Source: Methanocellales archaeon
Lineage (GTDB): Archaea; Halobacteriota; UBA148; JAUWXC01
Assembly (NCBI GenBank): GCA_030616565.1
Contig: JAUWXC010000043.1
Coordinates: 1-6,519 of the forward strand
Direction of reading: 5' to 3'
Length of the DNA: 6,519 bases
The notes under the pieces are model-generated. The model was not told the DNA's origin. It saw only the letters and a list, made by a program, of their open reading frames with translations, and ran no database searches. Made by a program: the position numbers and the translations under genes. Positions 1 to 5,434 of the stretch are shown here, piece by piece. Position 1 is the first letter of the stretch. The number at the start of each line of letters is the position of its first letter.

Positions 1-776
1 AGATGCACACTATCCCCATATTTTGAGCGCGTCAGTCTACCTTCAAGCGCAGTTTTTATGTGAGCGGCTACTTTTTCGGCTACTTTTTTGGTTGCAGCTT
101 TTGTGGCATACATTTTTGGAGGATTTATGGCAAGATACTCATTTACGCGCTCATACTGATTTCTATTCTTGATGGGGGCTATTTTAAAAGTGCAACTTGT
201 ATCCCCTTGTGCCAAGCAGTTTTCTTCATATGCCCCATAATCTATTCCGACCATGGATGTCCAAATACCAGCTAATGTTCCAGAGAGATACTGACATGCC
301 CTCAAATTTAAATTTGGAAACCCCCAGCACTCGCCACATTCTTTTACCTCAACTAAAAAATCTTTTTTAGTGGGGTTTACAGCAAGTAAGTATATATCCC
401 CACGCTTTAACTTTTCATACATTGGTACAAATACTATCTCTTTTAGTGCGTCGAAAGCTTCGTATGAAACATGTTTTGACCATGTCGAAACTTCTCTGAA
501 TTCTTGAATTTCTAACCCCAATTTTTTGTATGTCGAGATAACACCCTCCTTGGCGTTTTCAAGGGCAGAATAATAACTGTTTGCAATTAGGTAGGGGTTA
601 TTAAACATGGAGAAGGTAACCCTTAACTGTGGAACAATGACGTTGACGTAATCGCCTAATTCTGAGCGTATATTGCCCATATCTACTATTGACATCTGCA
701 GTACTTTATCCCAAAGATCTTTAATCGCGTCGTCAATCTGTTGCCTGCTAGGCGCGCCAACGTTATTTCTTGCCAT
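1..776 (-). CDS. V4R-domain protein, 3' end beyond the window
   Basis: The frame is open from ATG (774-776) to the left edge without a stop, giving 258 residues and an unfinished C-terminus. Residues 1-100 are mostly helical and not recognised. Residues about 110-200 match the V4R (4-vinyl reductase) small-molecule-binding domain: VKECGECWGFPN (144-155), then a Cys at 161 in RACQYLSGTLAGIWTSM, and a late CLAQGDTSCTF (187-197). Cys147, 150, 161, 187 and 195 are candidates for metal or redox ligands. Residues after 205 are Lys/Ala-rich. V4R domains occur in the bacteriochlorophyll protein BchJ and in many archaeal proteins, often presumed sensors; the ligand here is unknown. The start is supported by a TATA-like box at 806-816, which places transcription near 785 with a very short leader. 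The upstream membrane gene ends 143 bases away, so this is probably its own transcription unit. Confidence 0.88.
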   Translation of the reverse strand, partial: MARNNVGAPSRQQIDDAIKDLWDKVLQMSIVDMGNIRSELGDYVNVIVPQLRVTFSMFNNPYLIANSYYSALENAKEGVISTYKKLGLEIQEFREVSTWSKHVSYEAFDALKEIVFVPMYEKLKRGDIYLLAVNPTKKDFLVEVKECGECWGFPNLNLRACQYLSGTLAGIWTSMVGIDYGAYEENCLAQGDTSCTFKIAPIKNRNQYERVNEYLAINPPKMYATKAATKKVAEKVAAHIKTALEGRLTRSKYGDSVH

Positions 777-805
777 ATGGGTCAAATCAAAAATACTCTT
801 CTAGA

Positions 806-816
806 CCTTATATATG
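806..816 (-). promoter_or_regulatory. TATA box for the V4R gene
   Basis: On the minus strand the sequence reads CATATATAAGG, a good archaeal TATA box. Its centre is about 36 bases upstream of the ATG at 776, so transcription would start near 785. A run of seven G (827-833 on the minus strand) lies just upstream of the box. Confidence 0.6.
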
Positions 817-848
817 TTATTATCGTCCCCCCCTATTTTATATGGTTT

Positions 849-877
849 AAAAAAGGCCTACTGATCTTTCAAGATCA
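849..877 (-). terminator. Possible hairpin and T-run terminator after the membrane protein gene
   Basis: On the minus strand an inverted repeat TGATCTT / AAGATCA (862-877) is followed by CCTTTTTT (849-856). This lies 43 bases after the stop of the membrane protein gene and just before the promoter of the V4R gene, the right place for a terminator. Archaea often stop on T-runs alone, so the hairpin may not be needed. Confidence 0.45.
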
Positions 878-919
878 CAATGAGCAAGAGTTCCTCTCAC
901 AACAACATAATCCACCACA

Positions 920-1660
920 TTATGTCCCTCTATCAAAGAAAAGACCTAACAAAGTAGTAAAAAATGGTGCCCTTGGTGCTACAGAATCGTGCGTTGGTTC
1001 AATGACGAACTTAGGACTTGCGTTACCTCCGTATAATAGTATTAATCCGCCAATTGGATAGATTACATCAATGACCGACCCTTCTGGCACTAAAAACTTG
1101 AGATGAAACAAGCAGTTCGATATCCCTAATAAAAATGCCAAAACGAAATACTTAGCATAGTTTTCAGAATTTGAGGATATCCATCGCTCGAGATAGATTG
1201 CACATATACCCAAGAAGAGGAGAAAGTCAGCAAAGTAGATATTATATATGTGGTCCGCTCCAATCGCATTTGCAAACAAGAATCCTGCTATTAGGGCAAA
1301 GATCACAAATGCAACTGTCCTCGAGCATCTTTTAACATCGTAGAGAGGTTTAAGCATCGAAAAGAATCCCACCAGGAAAAGCACAAGACCAATCGTCGTC
1401 AAGATGTGGATGTTTGAAAGAGGATAATATCCGAGCATATGCTCATAGGTCATGAGGTGCAACCGTGGAAACAAAAGGTGCACTGCAAAAAGTAGATGGA
1501 ACGCCCCTCGTGGGAAACATGCGAACGATATTACATAGTGCGCCAAAATTTTTGTAGATATGGCAAACCTGAACCAAACTAACGCTAGGTAAGTAGCTAT
1601 AATGCCGATAGCTATAGTACTAGACAACGCAATAAACAACTCCAACGGCGTATTAAACAT
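920..1660 (-). CDS. Unrecognised polytopic membrane protein, about seven segments
   Basis: This 246-residue protein does not match a family I recognise. Hydrophobic segments are visible at about residues 7-30, 40-64, 85-103, 114-132, 138-157, 170-187 and 196-212, followed by a polar tail of about 30 residues. It is a cytoplasmic-membrane protein with no obvious soluble domain or signal peptide. His residues cluster in and next to segments 2 and 3 (His41, 55, 61, 68, 74, 85), with more at 137 and 186; this could mean heme or metal binding, but that is speculative. The frame extends upstream to a TTG at 1675. I chose the ATG at 1660 because a TATA box at 1687-1697 predicts transcription from about 1667, downstream of the TTG. 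The gene ends in TAA. It sits between a DUF1699-like gene and a V4R gene on the same strand, each with its own promoter. Confidence 0.72.
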   Translation of the reverse strand: MFNTPLELFIALSSTIAIGIIATYLALVWFRFAISTKILAHYVISFACFPRGAFHLLFAVHLLFPRLHLMTYEHMLGYYPLSNIHILTTIGLVLFLVGFFSMLKPLYDVKRCSRTVAFVIFALIAGFLFANAIGADHIYNIYFADFLLFLGICAIYLERWISSNSENYAKYFVLAFLLGISNCLFHLKFLVPEGSVIDVIYPIGGLILLYGGNASPKFVIEPTHDSVAPRAPFFTTLLGLFFDRGT

Positions 1661-1686
1661 ATCGATTCCATCCAAACTATGCCTAT

Positions 1687-1697
1687 TGGTATATATT
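1687..1697 (-). promoter_or_regulatory. TATA box for the membrane protein gene
   Basis: The minus strand reads GAATATATACC. A start about 26 bases downstream of the box centre falls near 1667, leaving only a few bases before the ATG at 1660, so the transcript would be nearly leaderless. This decides against the TTG at 1675. Confidence 0.55.
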
Positions 1698-1790
1698 CTT
1701 TATGTTTTAATTCATCCGCGCATACCAGGACAACGAAGAGTTTAAAGCATCAACAAAATAGAGAGACAATGTCCTCGGTGAACGCTGAAC

Positions 1791-2189
1791 CTAAACGTGC
1801 TCCTTCCTCTTGTTCACCCAGTACCAGATCGTCTGCGCGGAAATGTCTCCCCTGATCTTATCCGAGATGTGCTGAGCTATTTTTTCATAACCCCATCTCT
1901 TTTTGTCCCTTAGTTTCCTCGCCTCCTCCACAAGGTCCCAATCGTAGCGGTCTGCATATCCCACCAGTCTTTTAATGCCGTGCATACCCAGCATGGTGTG
2001 CACGAATGGGTGCAGACTGTCAACGATGCTGGGTGGAAATTGTAACGCTTTCACGTTTTTTCTCGTTCGTATGATCTCGCCGATGTCCTGCAGGCTCATC
2101 TTGTAGCCGACGTGAACCACAGTGGCATCCGGGGGAATCCTCTTGATGTCCTCTTTTCGATAAACGACGAAGTTTGCTCCTTCTATCAT
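1791..2189 (-). CDS. DUF1699-like archaeal protein with C-terminal helix-turn-helix-like segment
   Basis: This 132-residue soluble protein resembles the archaeal DUF1699 family. The N-terminal half alternates short strands and helices: DATVVHVGYKMSLQDI (21-36) is followed by VKALQFPPSIVDSL (46-59) and a helix ending in GIKRLVGYADRYDW (71-84), the same order I recall in Methanosarcina members (VVHLAFRPSNKDI, VIQLPKSY). Residues about 100-127 (YEKIAQHISDKI then SAQTIWYWVNKR) look like a helix-turn-helix of the kind that binds DNA, so a regulatory role is possible but unproven. An AGGAG Shine-Dalgarno sequence (2198-2202) eight bases before the ATG supports the start. The gene ends in TAG; readthrough would add only 27 codons before TAA at 1707-1709. 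It lies 72 bases after the tRNA gene on the same strand. Confidence 0.75.
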   Translation of the reverse strand: MIEGANFVVYRKEDIKRIPPDATVVHVGYKMSLQDIGEIIRTRKNVKALQFPPSIVDSLHPFVHTMLGMHGIKRLVGYADRYDWDLVEEARKLRDKKRWGYEKIAQHISDKIRGDISAQTIWYWVNKRKEHV

Positions 2190-2220
2190 GCCCAGTTCTC
2201 CTGATAACTTTCATATTATT

Positions 2221-2236
2221 CATATTTAATAAATGT
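2221..2236 (-). promoter_or_regulatory. TATA box for the DUF1699-like gene
   Basis: The minus strand reads ATTTATTAAATATG in the gap between the tRNA and this gene. A start about 25 bases downstream would fall close to 2203, just ahead of the AGGAG ribosome site at 2198-2202. The neighbourhood is AT-rich, so the exact box is uncertain. Confidence 0.45.
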
Positions 2237-2261
2237 TGGCAAATTTTTTTCCATTCGAAAG

Positions 2262-2386
2262 TGCCCCAGCCGGGATTTGAACCCGGGTCTTAGACTGTCT
2301 GCAAGTTTTCCGTCAACGCTTTTGCGAGCGTAGCGAGGAAAAGGGTTGCCGCAGGCCTAAAGGATGGTCCACTACCCTACTAGGGC
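2262..2386 (-). tRNA. tRNA-Arg (anticodon GCG) with an intron
   Basis: The minus strand folds as a full cloverleaf once an intron is removed. The acceptor GCCCTAG (2380-2386) pairs with CTGGGGC (2263-2269), with A at 2262 as the discriminator base; CCA is not encoded. The D arm is GGGT-AGTGGACC-ATCC (2362-2377). The anticodon stem TAGGC (2355-2359) pairs with GTCTA (2291-2295), extendable by one T-A pair. The T arm is CCGGG-TTCAAAT-CCCGG. The mature loop is CTGCGGA, so the anticodon is GCG, reading the Arg codon CGC. The mature tRNA is 73 bases. The D-arm pattern TAGGGTAGTGGA also fits archaeal tRNA-Arg as I recall it. It starts 41 bases after leuB ends, on the same strand. Confidence 0.92.
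2297..2348 (-). other. 52-base archaeal intron in tRNA-Arg, position 37/38
   Basis: The exon-intron junctions form a textbook bulge-helix-bulge motif. The anticodon stem is followed by CTGC (exon), which pairs with GCAG at the 3' end of the intron (2299-2302). On one side lies the three-base bulge GG^C (2347-2350 region) and on the other AC^A (2296-2298). Cutting two bases into each bulge gives exon ends G37 and A38, the canonical site. Inside, TTTTCC pairs with GGAAAA, capped by a small hairpin ACGCT-CGCAAA-AGCGT. Such introns are removed by the archaeal tRNA splicing endonuclease. I see no box C/D guide-RNA motif in it. Confidence 0.88.
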
Positions 2387-2398
2387 CATTATTCTAAT

Positions 2399-2418
2399 TA
2401 TATTTTGCATTCATAAAC
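2399..2418 (-). promoter_or_regulatory. Possible promoter of tRNA-Arg
   Basis: Two TATA-like stretches lie between leuB and the tRNA on the minus strand: TTTATGAA (2410-2417), correctly spaced for a start at the tRNA 5' end, and AAAATATAATTA (about 2397-2408), which is a better box but closer than usual. The tRNA may therefore have its own promoter even though it is only 41 bases from leuB. Confidence 0.4.
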
Positions 2419-2427
2419 CTGTCGCGG

Positions 2428-3561
2428 TCATTTACCCAGCGTTCTCACAATTCTGGCGATGTCATCTCCTACGTCTGAGGTCTTGGATCTGCCACCCATG
2501 TCAGGCGTCCTGACCTTACTATCTTTGAGATTTTGCTCTATCGCTCTCAGCACGGCATCTGCTGCTTCTTTCTCGCCCAAGTGCCCTAACAACATCGCCC
2601 CGGCCCAGATCGTAGCAATAGGATTTGCCCTCTGCATGCCCTTATACTTTGGAGCAGAACCATGGATTGGTTCAAACATGCTCATTCCTTCAGGATTGAT
2701 ATTTCCCCCCGGTGCAAGTCCCATGCCGCCCTGGATCATCGCGCCCAAATCGGTAATGATGTCGCCGAACATGTTCGGCGTCACCACCACATCGAACCAC
2801 TCCGGATTCTTCACGAACCACATCGCGATCGCATCCACGTAGTTGAAGTCAGTCTTAACATCAGGGTAGCCAGCCGCAACCTTCCTGAAAATCTCTCGCC
2901 AGAAGCCATATATGTCTGGCAGCACATTCGCCTTATCCACGCTGGAGAGATGTTTTTTCCTCTCTAGGGAGAGTTCGAACGCATATCGAATAATCCGCTC
3001 CGCCCCTTCCCTGCTAACCAACCCAATCTGATACGCGATTTCATCGGCATCCGAATCGATGTCAAGACCAAATTTGACCTTGTATAATTTCCGCACGACT
3101 TCCAATTCCTGGCGGGTCGTTCCTCTTTTTGCCCTCCCGCCAATTCCGATATACAAATCTTCAGTATTCTCCCGCACGACGACAAAATCAATGTCCTTTG
3201 GTCCCTTGTCCTTCAAAGGAGTCCAGACGCCCTCCAATAACTTCACAGGTCTGAGGTTGATATAATGGTCGAAGTAAAACCTCATCGTCAATAGGATGCC
3301 TTTTTCCAGTATGCCCGGCTCGATCCTGTCATCACCCACTGCGCCCAAATAAATTGCCTTGTATTTCTCCAGTTCATGTAAAGTATCCTCTGATATCAAC
3401 TCGCCAGTCGCTAGGTAATGATCCGCTCCATGCGGATAATTTATCCACTCCATATCAAAGGCGTGCACTTCAGATGCTGCGTCCAGAACCTTTTTGCCTT
3501 CAGCTATGACCTCTGGCCCTATGCCATCTCCTGCTATAACAGGGACCTTATATTGCACCAT
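2428..3561 (-). CDS. leuB: LeuB-type 3-isopropylmalate dehydrogenase family enzyme, predicted NADP-dependent
   Basis: A cytosolic beta-decarboxylating dehydrogenase, expected to turn 3-isopropylmalate into 2-oxoisocaproate and CO2. GDGIGPEV (11-18) is the family start. Substrate-binding Arg94, Arg104 (NLRP) and Arg130 ([10 protein letters not shown]), catalytic Tyr137 and Lys210 (VDKANVL), and metal-binding Asp243, Asp267 and Asp271 ([10 protein letters not shown]) are all present. At 377 residues it is longer than typical archaeal LeuB (about 330), mainly from an extra charged helical stretch at about 148-178. In overall form it resembles the long DmlA/tartrate-dehydrogenase-like branch. The coenzyme loop reads HGSAPKYKG (300-308): Lys305-Tyr306 replace the Asp-Ile typical of NAD-using LeuB. 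The substrate could also be a malate or homoisocitrate analogue. A GAGGT ribosome site in the end of leuD precedes the ATG by six bases. The gene ends in TGA. Confidence 0.85.
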   Translation of the reverse strand: MVQYKVPVIAGDGIGPEVIAEGKKVLDAASEVHAFDMEWINYPHGADHYLATGELISEDTLHELEKYKAIYLGAVGDDRIEPGILEKGILLTMRFYFDHYINLRPVKLLEGVWTPLKDKGPKDIDFVVVRENTEDLYIGIGGRAKRGTTRQELEVVRKLYKVKFGLDIDSDADEIAYQIGLVSREGAERIIRYAFELSLERKKHLSSVDKANVLPDIYGFWREIFRKVAAGYPDVKTDFNYVDAIAMWFVKNPEWFDVVVTPNMFGDIITDLGAMIQGGMGLAPGGNINPEGMSMFEPIHGSAPKYKGMQRANPIATIWAGAMLLGHLGEKEAADAVLRAIEQNLKDSKVRTPDMGGRSKTSDVGDDIARIVRTLGK

Positions 3562-3564
3562 ATC

Positions 3565-4065
3565 CTAACCTCTCTTTTGTGTCTTAATAAGCGCCCTCGT
3601 GTATTGCACGAGACCACCAGACCCGATGATTTCCAGGATGAACTCTGGCATGGATACGACTTGATACTTCTCTTTTTTCGTCTCATTCTCGATGATGCCT
3701 TTCTTGAAATCTATCTTGAGCGCGTCTCCCTCACTGATGCGGTCCGCTTCCTTGCACTCCAGTACGGGCAATCCAATGTTGATGGCGTTTCTGAAGAATA
3801 TGCGCGCGAAGGATTTCGCAATGACACACCGGATGCCAGCACCTTTCAACGCCAAGGGGGCGTGCTCTCTTGATGAGCCACATCCAAAGTTCTTGCTTGC
3901 GACGATGATGTCGCCTTTCGCTACGTTTGGCGCAAATTCTGGACGAACACCTTCAAAGACGTGCCTTGCCAATTCCTTTGGGTCGTTTATAGTCAGATAT
4001 CTGCCGGGAATAATCGCATCCGTATCGATGTCATCTCCAAATTTCCAGACGTTTCCCTTGTCCAT
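3565..4065 (-). CDS. leuD: 3-isopropylmalate dehydratase small subunit
   Basis: The small (swivel-domain) subunit of the LeuCD hydro-lyase, 166 residues, the normal family length. [19 protein letters not shown] (6-24), [18 protein letters not shown] (61-78) and [16 protein letters not shown] (85-100) are family hallmarks. [11 protein letters not shown] is the LeuD form rather than the SSREQAVIAIK I recall in methanogen homoaconitase (AksE). The substrate-selecting loop is YLTIND (23-28), not the YLRT reported for methanogen homoaconitase. An in-frame GTG at 4074 follows the leuC stop directly, but I chose the ATG at 4065: it matches the family N-terminus and has AGGTG six bases upstream, partly inside the leuC TAG. 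The stop is TAG, three bases before leuB. Translation is probably coupled to both neighbours. Confidence 0.9.
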   Translation of the reverse strand: MDKGNVWKFGDDIDTDAIIPGRYLTINDPKELARHVFEGVRPEFAPNVAKGDIIVASKNFGCGSSREHAPLALKGAGIRCVIAKSFARIFFRNAINIGLPVLECKEADRISEGDALKIDFKKGIIENETKKEKYQVVSMPEFILEIIGSGGLVQYTRALIKTQKRG

Positions 4066-4077
4066 AGCACACACCTA
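4066..4077 (-). promoter_or_regulatory. Ribosome site of leuD overlapping the leuC stop
   Basis: The minus strand reads TAGGTGTGTGCTATG across this junction. AGGTG (4072-4076) matches the archaeal anti-Shine-Dalgarno sequence, starts inside the leuC TAG and lies six bases before the leuD ATG. This supports the ATG over the GTG at 4074 and suggests termination-reinitiation. Confidence 0.6.
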
Positions 4078-5361
4078 AATCGTCCTTGAATCTGTGATCT
4101 TTCCTTTAACCGCAGACGCCGCCGCAGTGGCAGGCGAGCACAGATATACAAATGCTTTGGCACTGCCCTGCCTGCCCCTGAAGTTTCGATTCGAGGTGGC
4201 AAGCCCGACCTCTCCGTCGCCTAAGAGTCCAAACGAGCCACCCATGCAGGGACCACAGCACGGCGCTTCCACTGCTGCGCCAGCTTCTATAAAGGTCTCA
4301 ATAAACCCGGCTTTCAGCGCCTTCATGTATTCATCCCTGGATGCCGGTATGATGATCACGCGAACGTCTTCTGCAATTTTATTGTCGCCGAGAATTTCAG
4401 CAACGACTTTCAAATCCTCGAACCGACCGTTCGTGCACGAGCCGATGAATATCTGGTCGATTTTCGTGCCCTCGACCTCGCTTACGTTTTTGATGTTATC
4501 CACGTTGTGCGGGCAGGCGACCTGGGGCTCAAGGTCTGATACGTCATATTCGTGGCGCTGTATATAGTTGGCATCTTCATCGCTACGCCAGCGCGAGTCG
4601 AGTTTGAAATTGGGGATGCATTCTTTCAGATACGCTTCTGTCTTTTTGTCAGGCTCGACGATGCCTGCCTTTCCGCCCATCTCGATCGCCATGTTGCACA
4701 TCGTCATTCGTTCAGAGATGTTCATGTCTTTCACCACCTCGCCAGCATACTCACACGCTCGGTAGGATGCCCCATCAGCGCCCACATCGCCGATGATATG
4801 AAGTATGACGTCCTTCGCATATACCCTATCTGGCAGCCTTCCGGAAATCTCAAATCTAATGGAGTGCGGAACCTTAAACCAGAGTCTTCCCGTCGCCAAT
4901 ACAGATGCCATATCAGTGGAGCCTATTCCCGTGGCGAAGGCGCCTACTGCGCCGTATGTGCAGGTGTGTGAGTCTGCTCCAACGACCAGATCGCCTGGTT
5001 TAACATGCCCCTTCTCCACCATGATCTGATGGCATATGCCTTCACATACATCGTAGTTGATGATGTTTTGCTCCTTTGTAAATTTCCTGAGCATGATGTG
5101 AATGTTTGCCGCGTTCAGCGAATCGGCTGGAGCCTGATGGTCAAATACTATCACGACTTTCTGGGAATCCCATACTTTCTTTTCCTTTTGTCCCGCCAAG
5201 ATGTCATGAAAGCCCTGCACTGCCAGCGGGGCGGTAATATCATTGGCCATCGCACAGTCTACGCTTGCGAACACAAACTCGCCTGCATGAACGACTTTGT
5301 TGGCCGCTCTTGAAAAAATCTTTTCTGAGATGGTTTGCCCTGGCATGATGACCCTTGACAT
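4075..5361 (-). CDS. leuC: 3-isopropylmalate dehydratase large subunit
   Basis: The [4Fe-4S] catalytic subunit, which with LeuD interconverts 2- and 3-isopropylmalate in the cytosol. At 428 residues it has the archaeal/short LeuC length. Motifs in order: VFDHQAPAD (72-80), EGICHQ (107-112), [16 protein letters not shown] (127-142), GIGSTDMA (145-152), [11 protein letters not shown] (224-234), GSCTNGR (307-313), CCGPCMGG (368-375) and [11 protein letters not shown] (390-400). The cluster ligands are Cys309, Cys369 and Cys372. [16 protein letters not shown] and the RNFRGRQGS form resemble methanogen LeuC more than its homoaconitase paralogue AksD. The start could be the ATG at 5361 or the ATG at 5346; the latter gives [10 protein letters not shown], closer to the family start, with a weak AAGGG upstream. 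It is the first gene of leuCDB, transcribed from the shared AT-rich region with rpa. It ends in TAG. Confidence 0.92.
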   Translation of the reverse strand: MSRVIMPGQTISEKIFSRAANKVVHAGEFVFASVDCAMANDITAPLAVQGFHDILAGQKEKKVWDSQKVVIVFDHQAPADSLNAANIHIMLRKFTKEQNIINYDVCEGICHQIMVEKGHVKPGDLVVGADSHTCTYGAVGAFATGIGSTDMASVLATGRLWFKVPHSIRFEISGRLPDRVYAKDVILHIIGDVGADGASYRACEYAGEVVKDMNISERMTMCNMAIEMGGKAGIVEPDKKTEAYLKECIPNFKLDSRWRSDEDANYIQRHEYDVSDLEPQVACPHNVDNIKNVSEVEGTKIDQIFIGSCTNGRFEDLKVVAEILGDNKIAEDVRVIIIPASRDEYMKALKAGFIETFIEAGAAVEAPCCGPCMGGSFGLLGDGEVGLATSNRNFRGRQGSAKAFVYLCSPATAAASAVKGKITDSRTI

Positions 5362-5434
5362 AATAGGATAGTATCTAAATAAATTAATCGATGTTCCAAA
5401 ACATTAATCAAAGAATGAGACCTAAGGAGTAAGC
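5362..5434. promoter_or_regulatory. Divergent leuC / rpa promoter region
   Basis: These 73 bases separate two genes that point away from each other. A single AT-rich stretch, CTAAATAAATTAAT (5375-5388), is the best TATA candidate for both directions. To the right it predicts an rpa transcript starting near 5408, with a leader of about 27 bases. To the left it predicts a leuC transcript starting at or just after the ATG at 5361, so leaderless translation or use of the ATG at 5346 is likely. Between box and rpa lies an inverted repeat ATGTT-CCAA-AACAT (5391-5404), and ATTAATC occurs twice, 20 bases apart (5383-5389 and 5403-5409). These could be operator elements, but this is inference. Confidence 0.5.
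5424..5429 (+). promoter_or_regulatory. Ribosome binding site of rpa
   Basis: AAGGAG lies five bases before the ATG at 5435, a strong archaeal Shine-Dalgarno sequence that fixes the rpa start. Confidence 0.7.

Noticed and set aside
60..275. Plus-strand open frame of 71 codons
   Set aside because: It lies opposite the V4R domain coding sequence, which has clear family motifs; the plus-strand product is aromatic/Cys-rich shadow sequence.
741..1061. Plus-strand open frame of 106 codons
   Set aside because: It crosses the start and promoter of the V4R gene and the end of the membrane protein gene; the protein is low in family-like features and has no ribosome site.
1661..1675. TTG at 1675 as the membrane protein start
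   Set aside because: The TATA box predicts transcription starting downstream of it, so the ATG at 1660 is more likely.
2297..2348. Box C/D guide RNA within the tRNA intron
   Set aside because: No RUGAUGA and CUGA pair with proper spacing is visible, unlike the known tRNA-Trp intron.
2262..2386. tRNA-Cys (GCA) or tRNA-Ala (TGC) reading of the tRNA gene
   Set aside because: GCA would require a splice point that breaks the bulge-helix-bulge motif, and TGC would put C instead of T at position 33. GCG with a 37/38 intron satisfies both.
3418..3873. Plus-strand open frame of 151 codons
   Set aside because: It lies opposite leuB and leuD and spans their junction; it reflects codon bias of the real genes.
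4066..4074. GTG at 4074 as the leuD start
   Set aside because: It lies within the ribosome site and directly after the leuC stop; the ATG at 4065 fits the family N-terminus and has correct spacing.
2428..5361. Homoaconitase / homoisocitrate dehydrogenase (aksD, aksE, aksF) as the operon identity
   Set aside because: LeuD lacks the YLRT loop and has the [11 protein letters not shown] form, and LeuC resembles methanogen LeuC more than AksD as I recall the sequences. Not fully excluded for the dehydrogenase.
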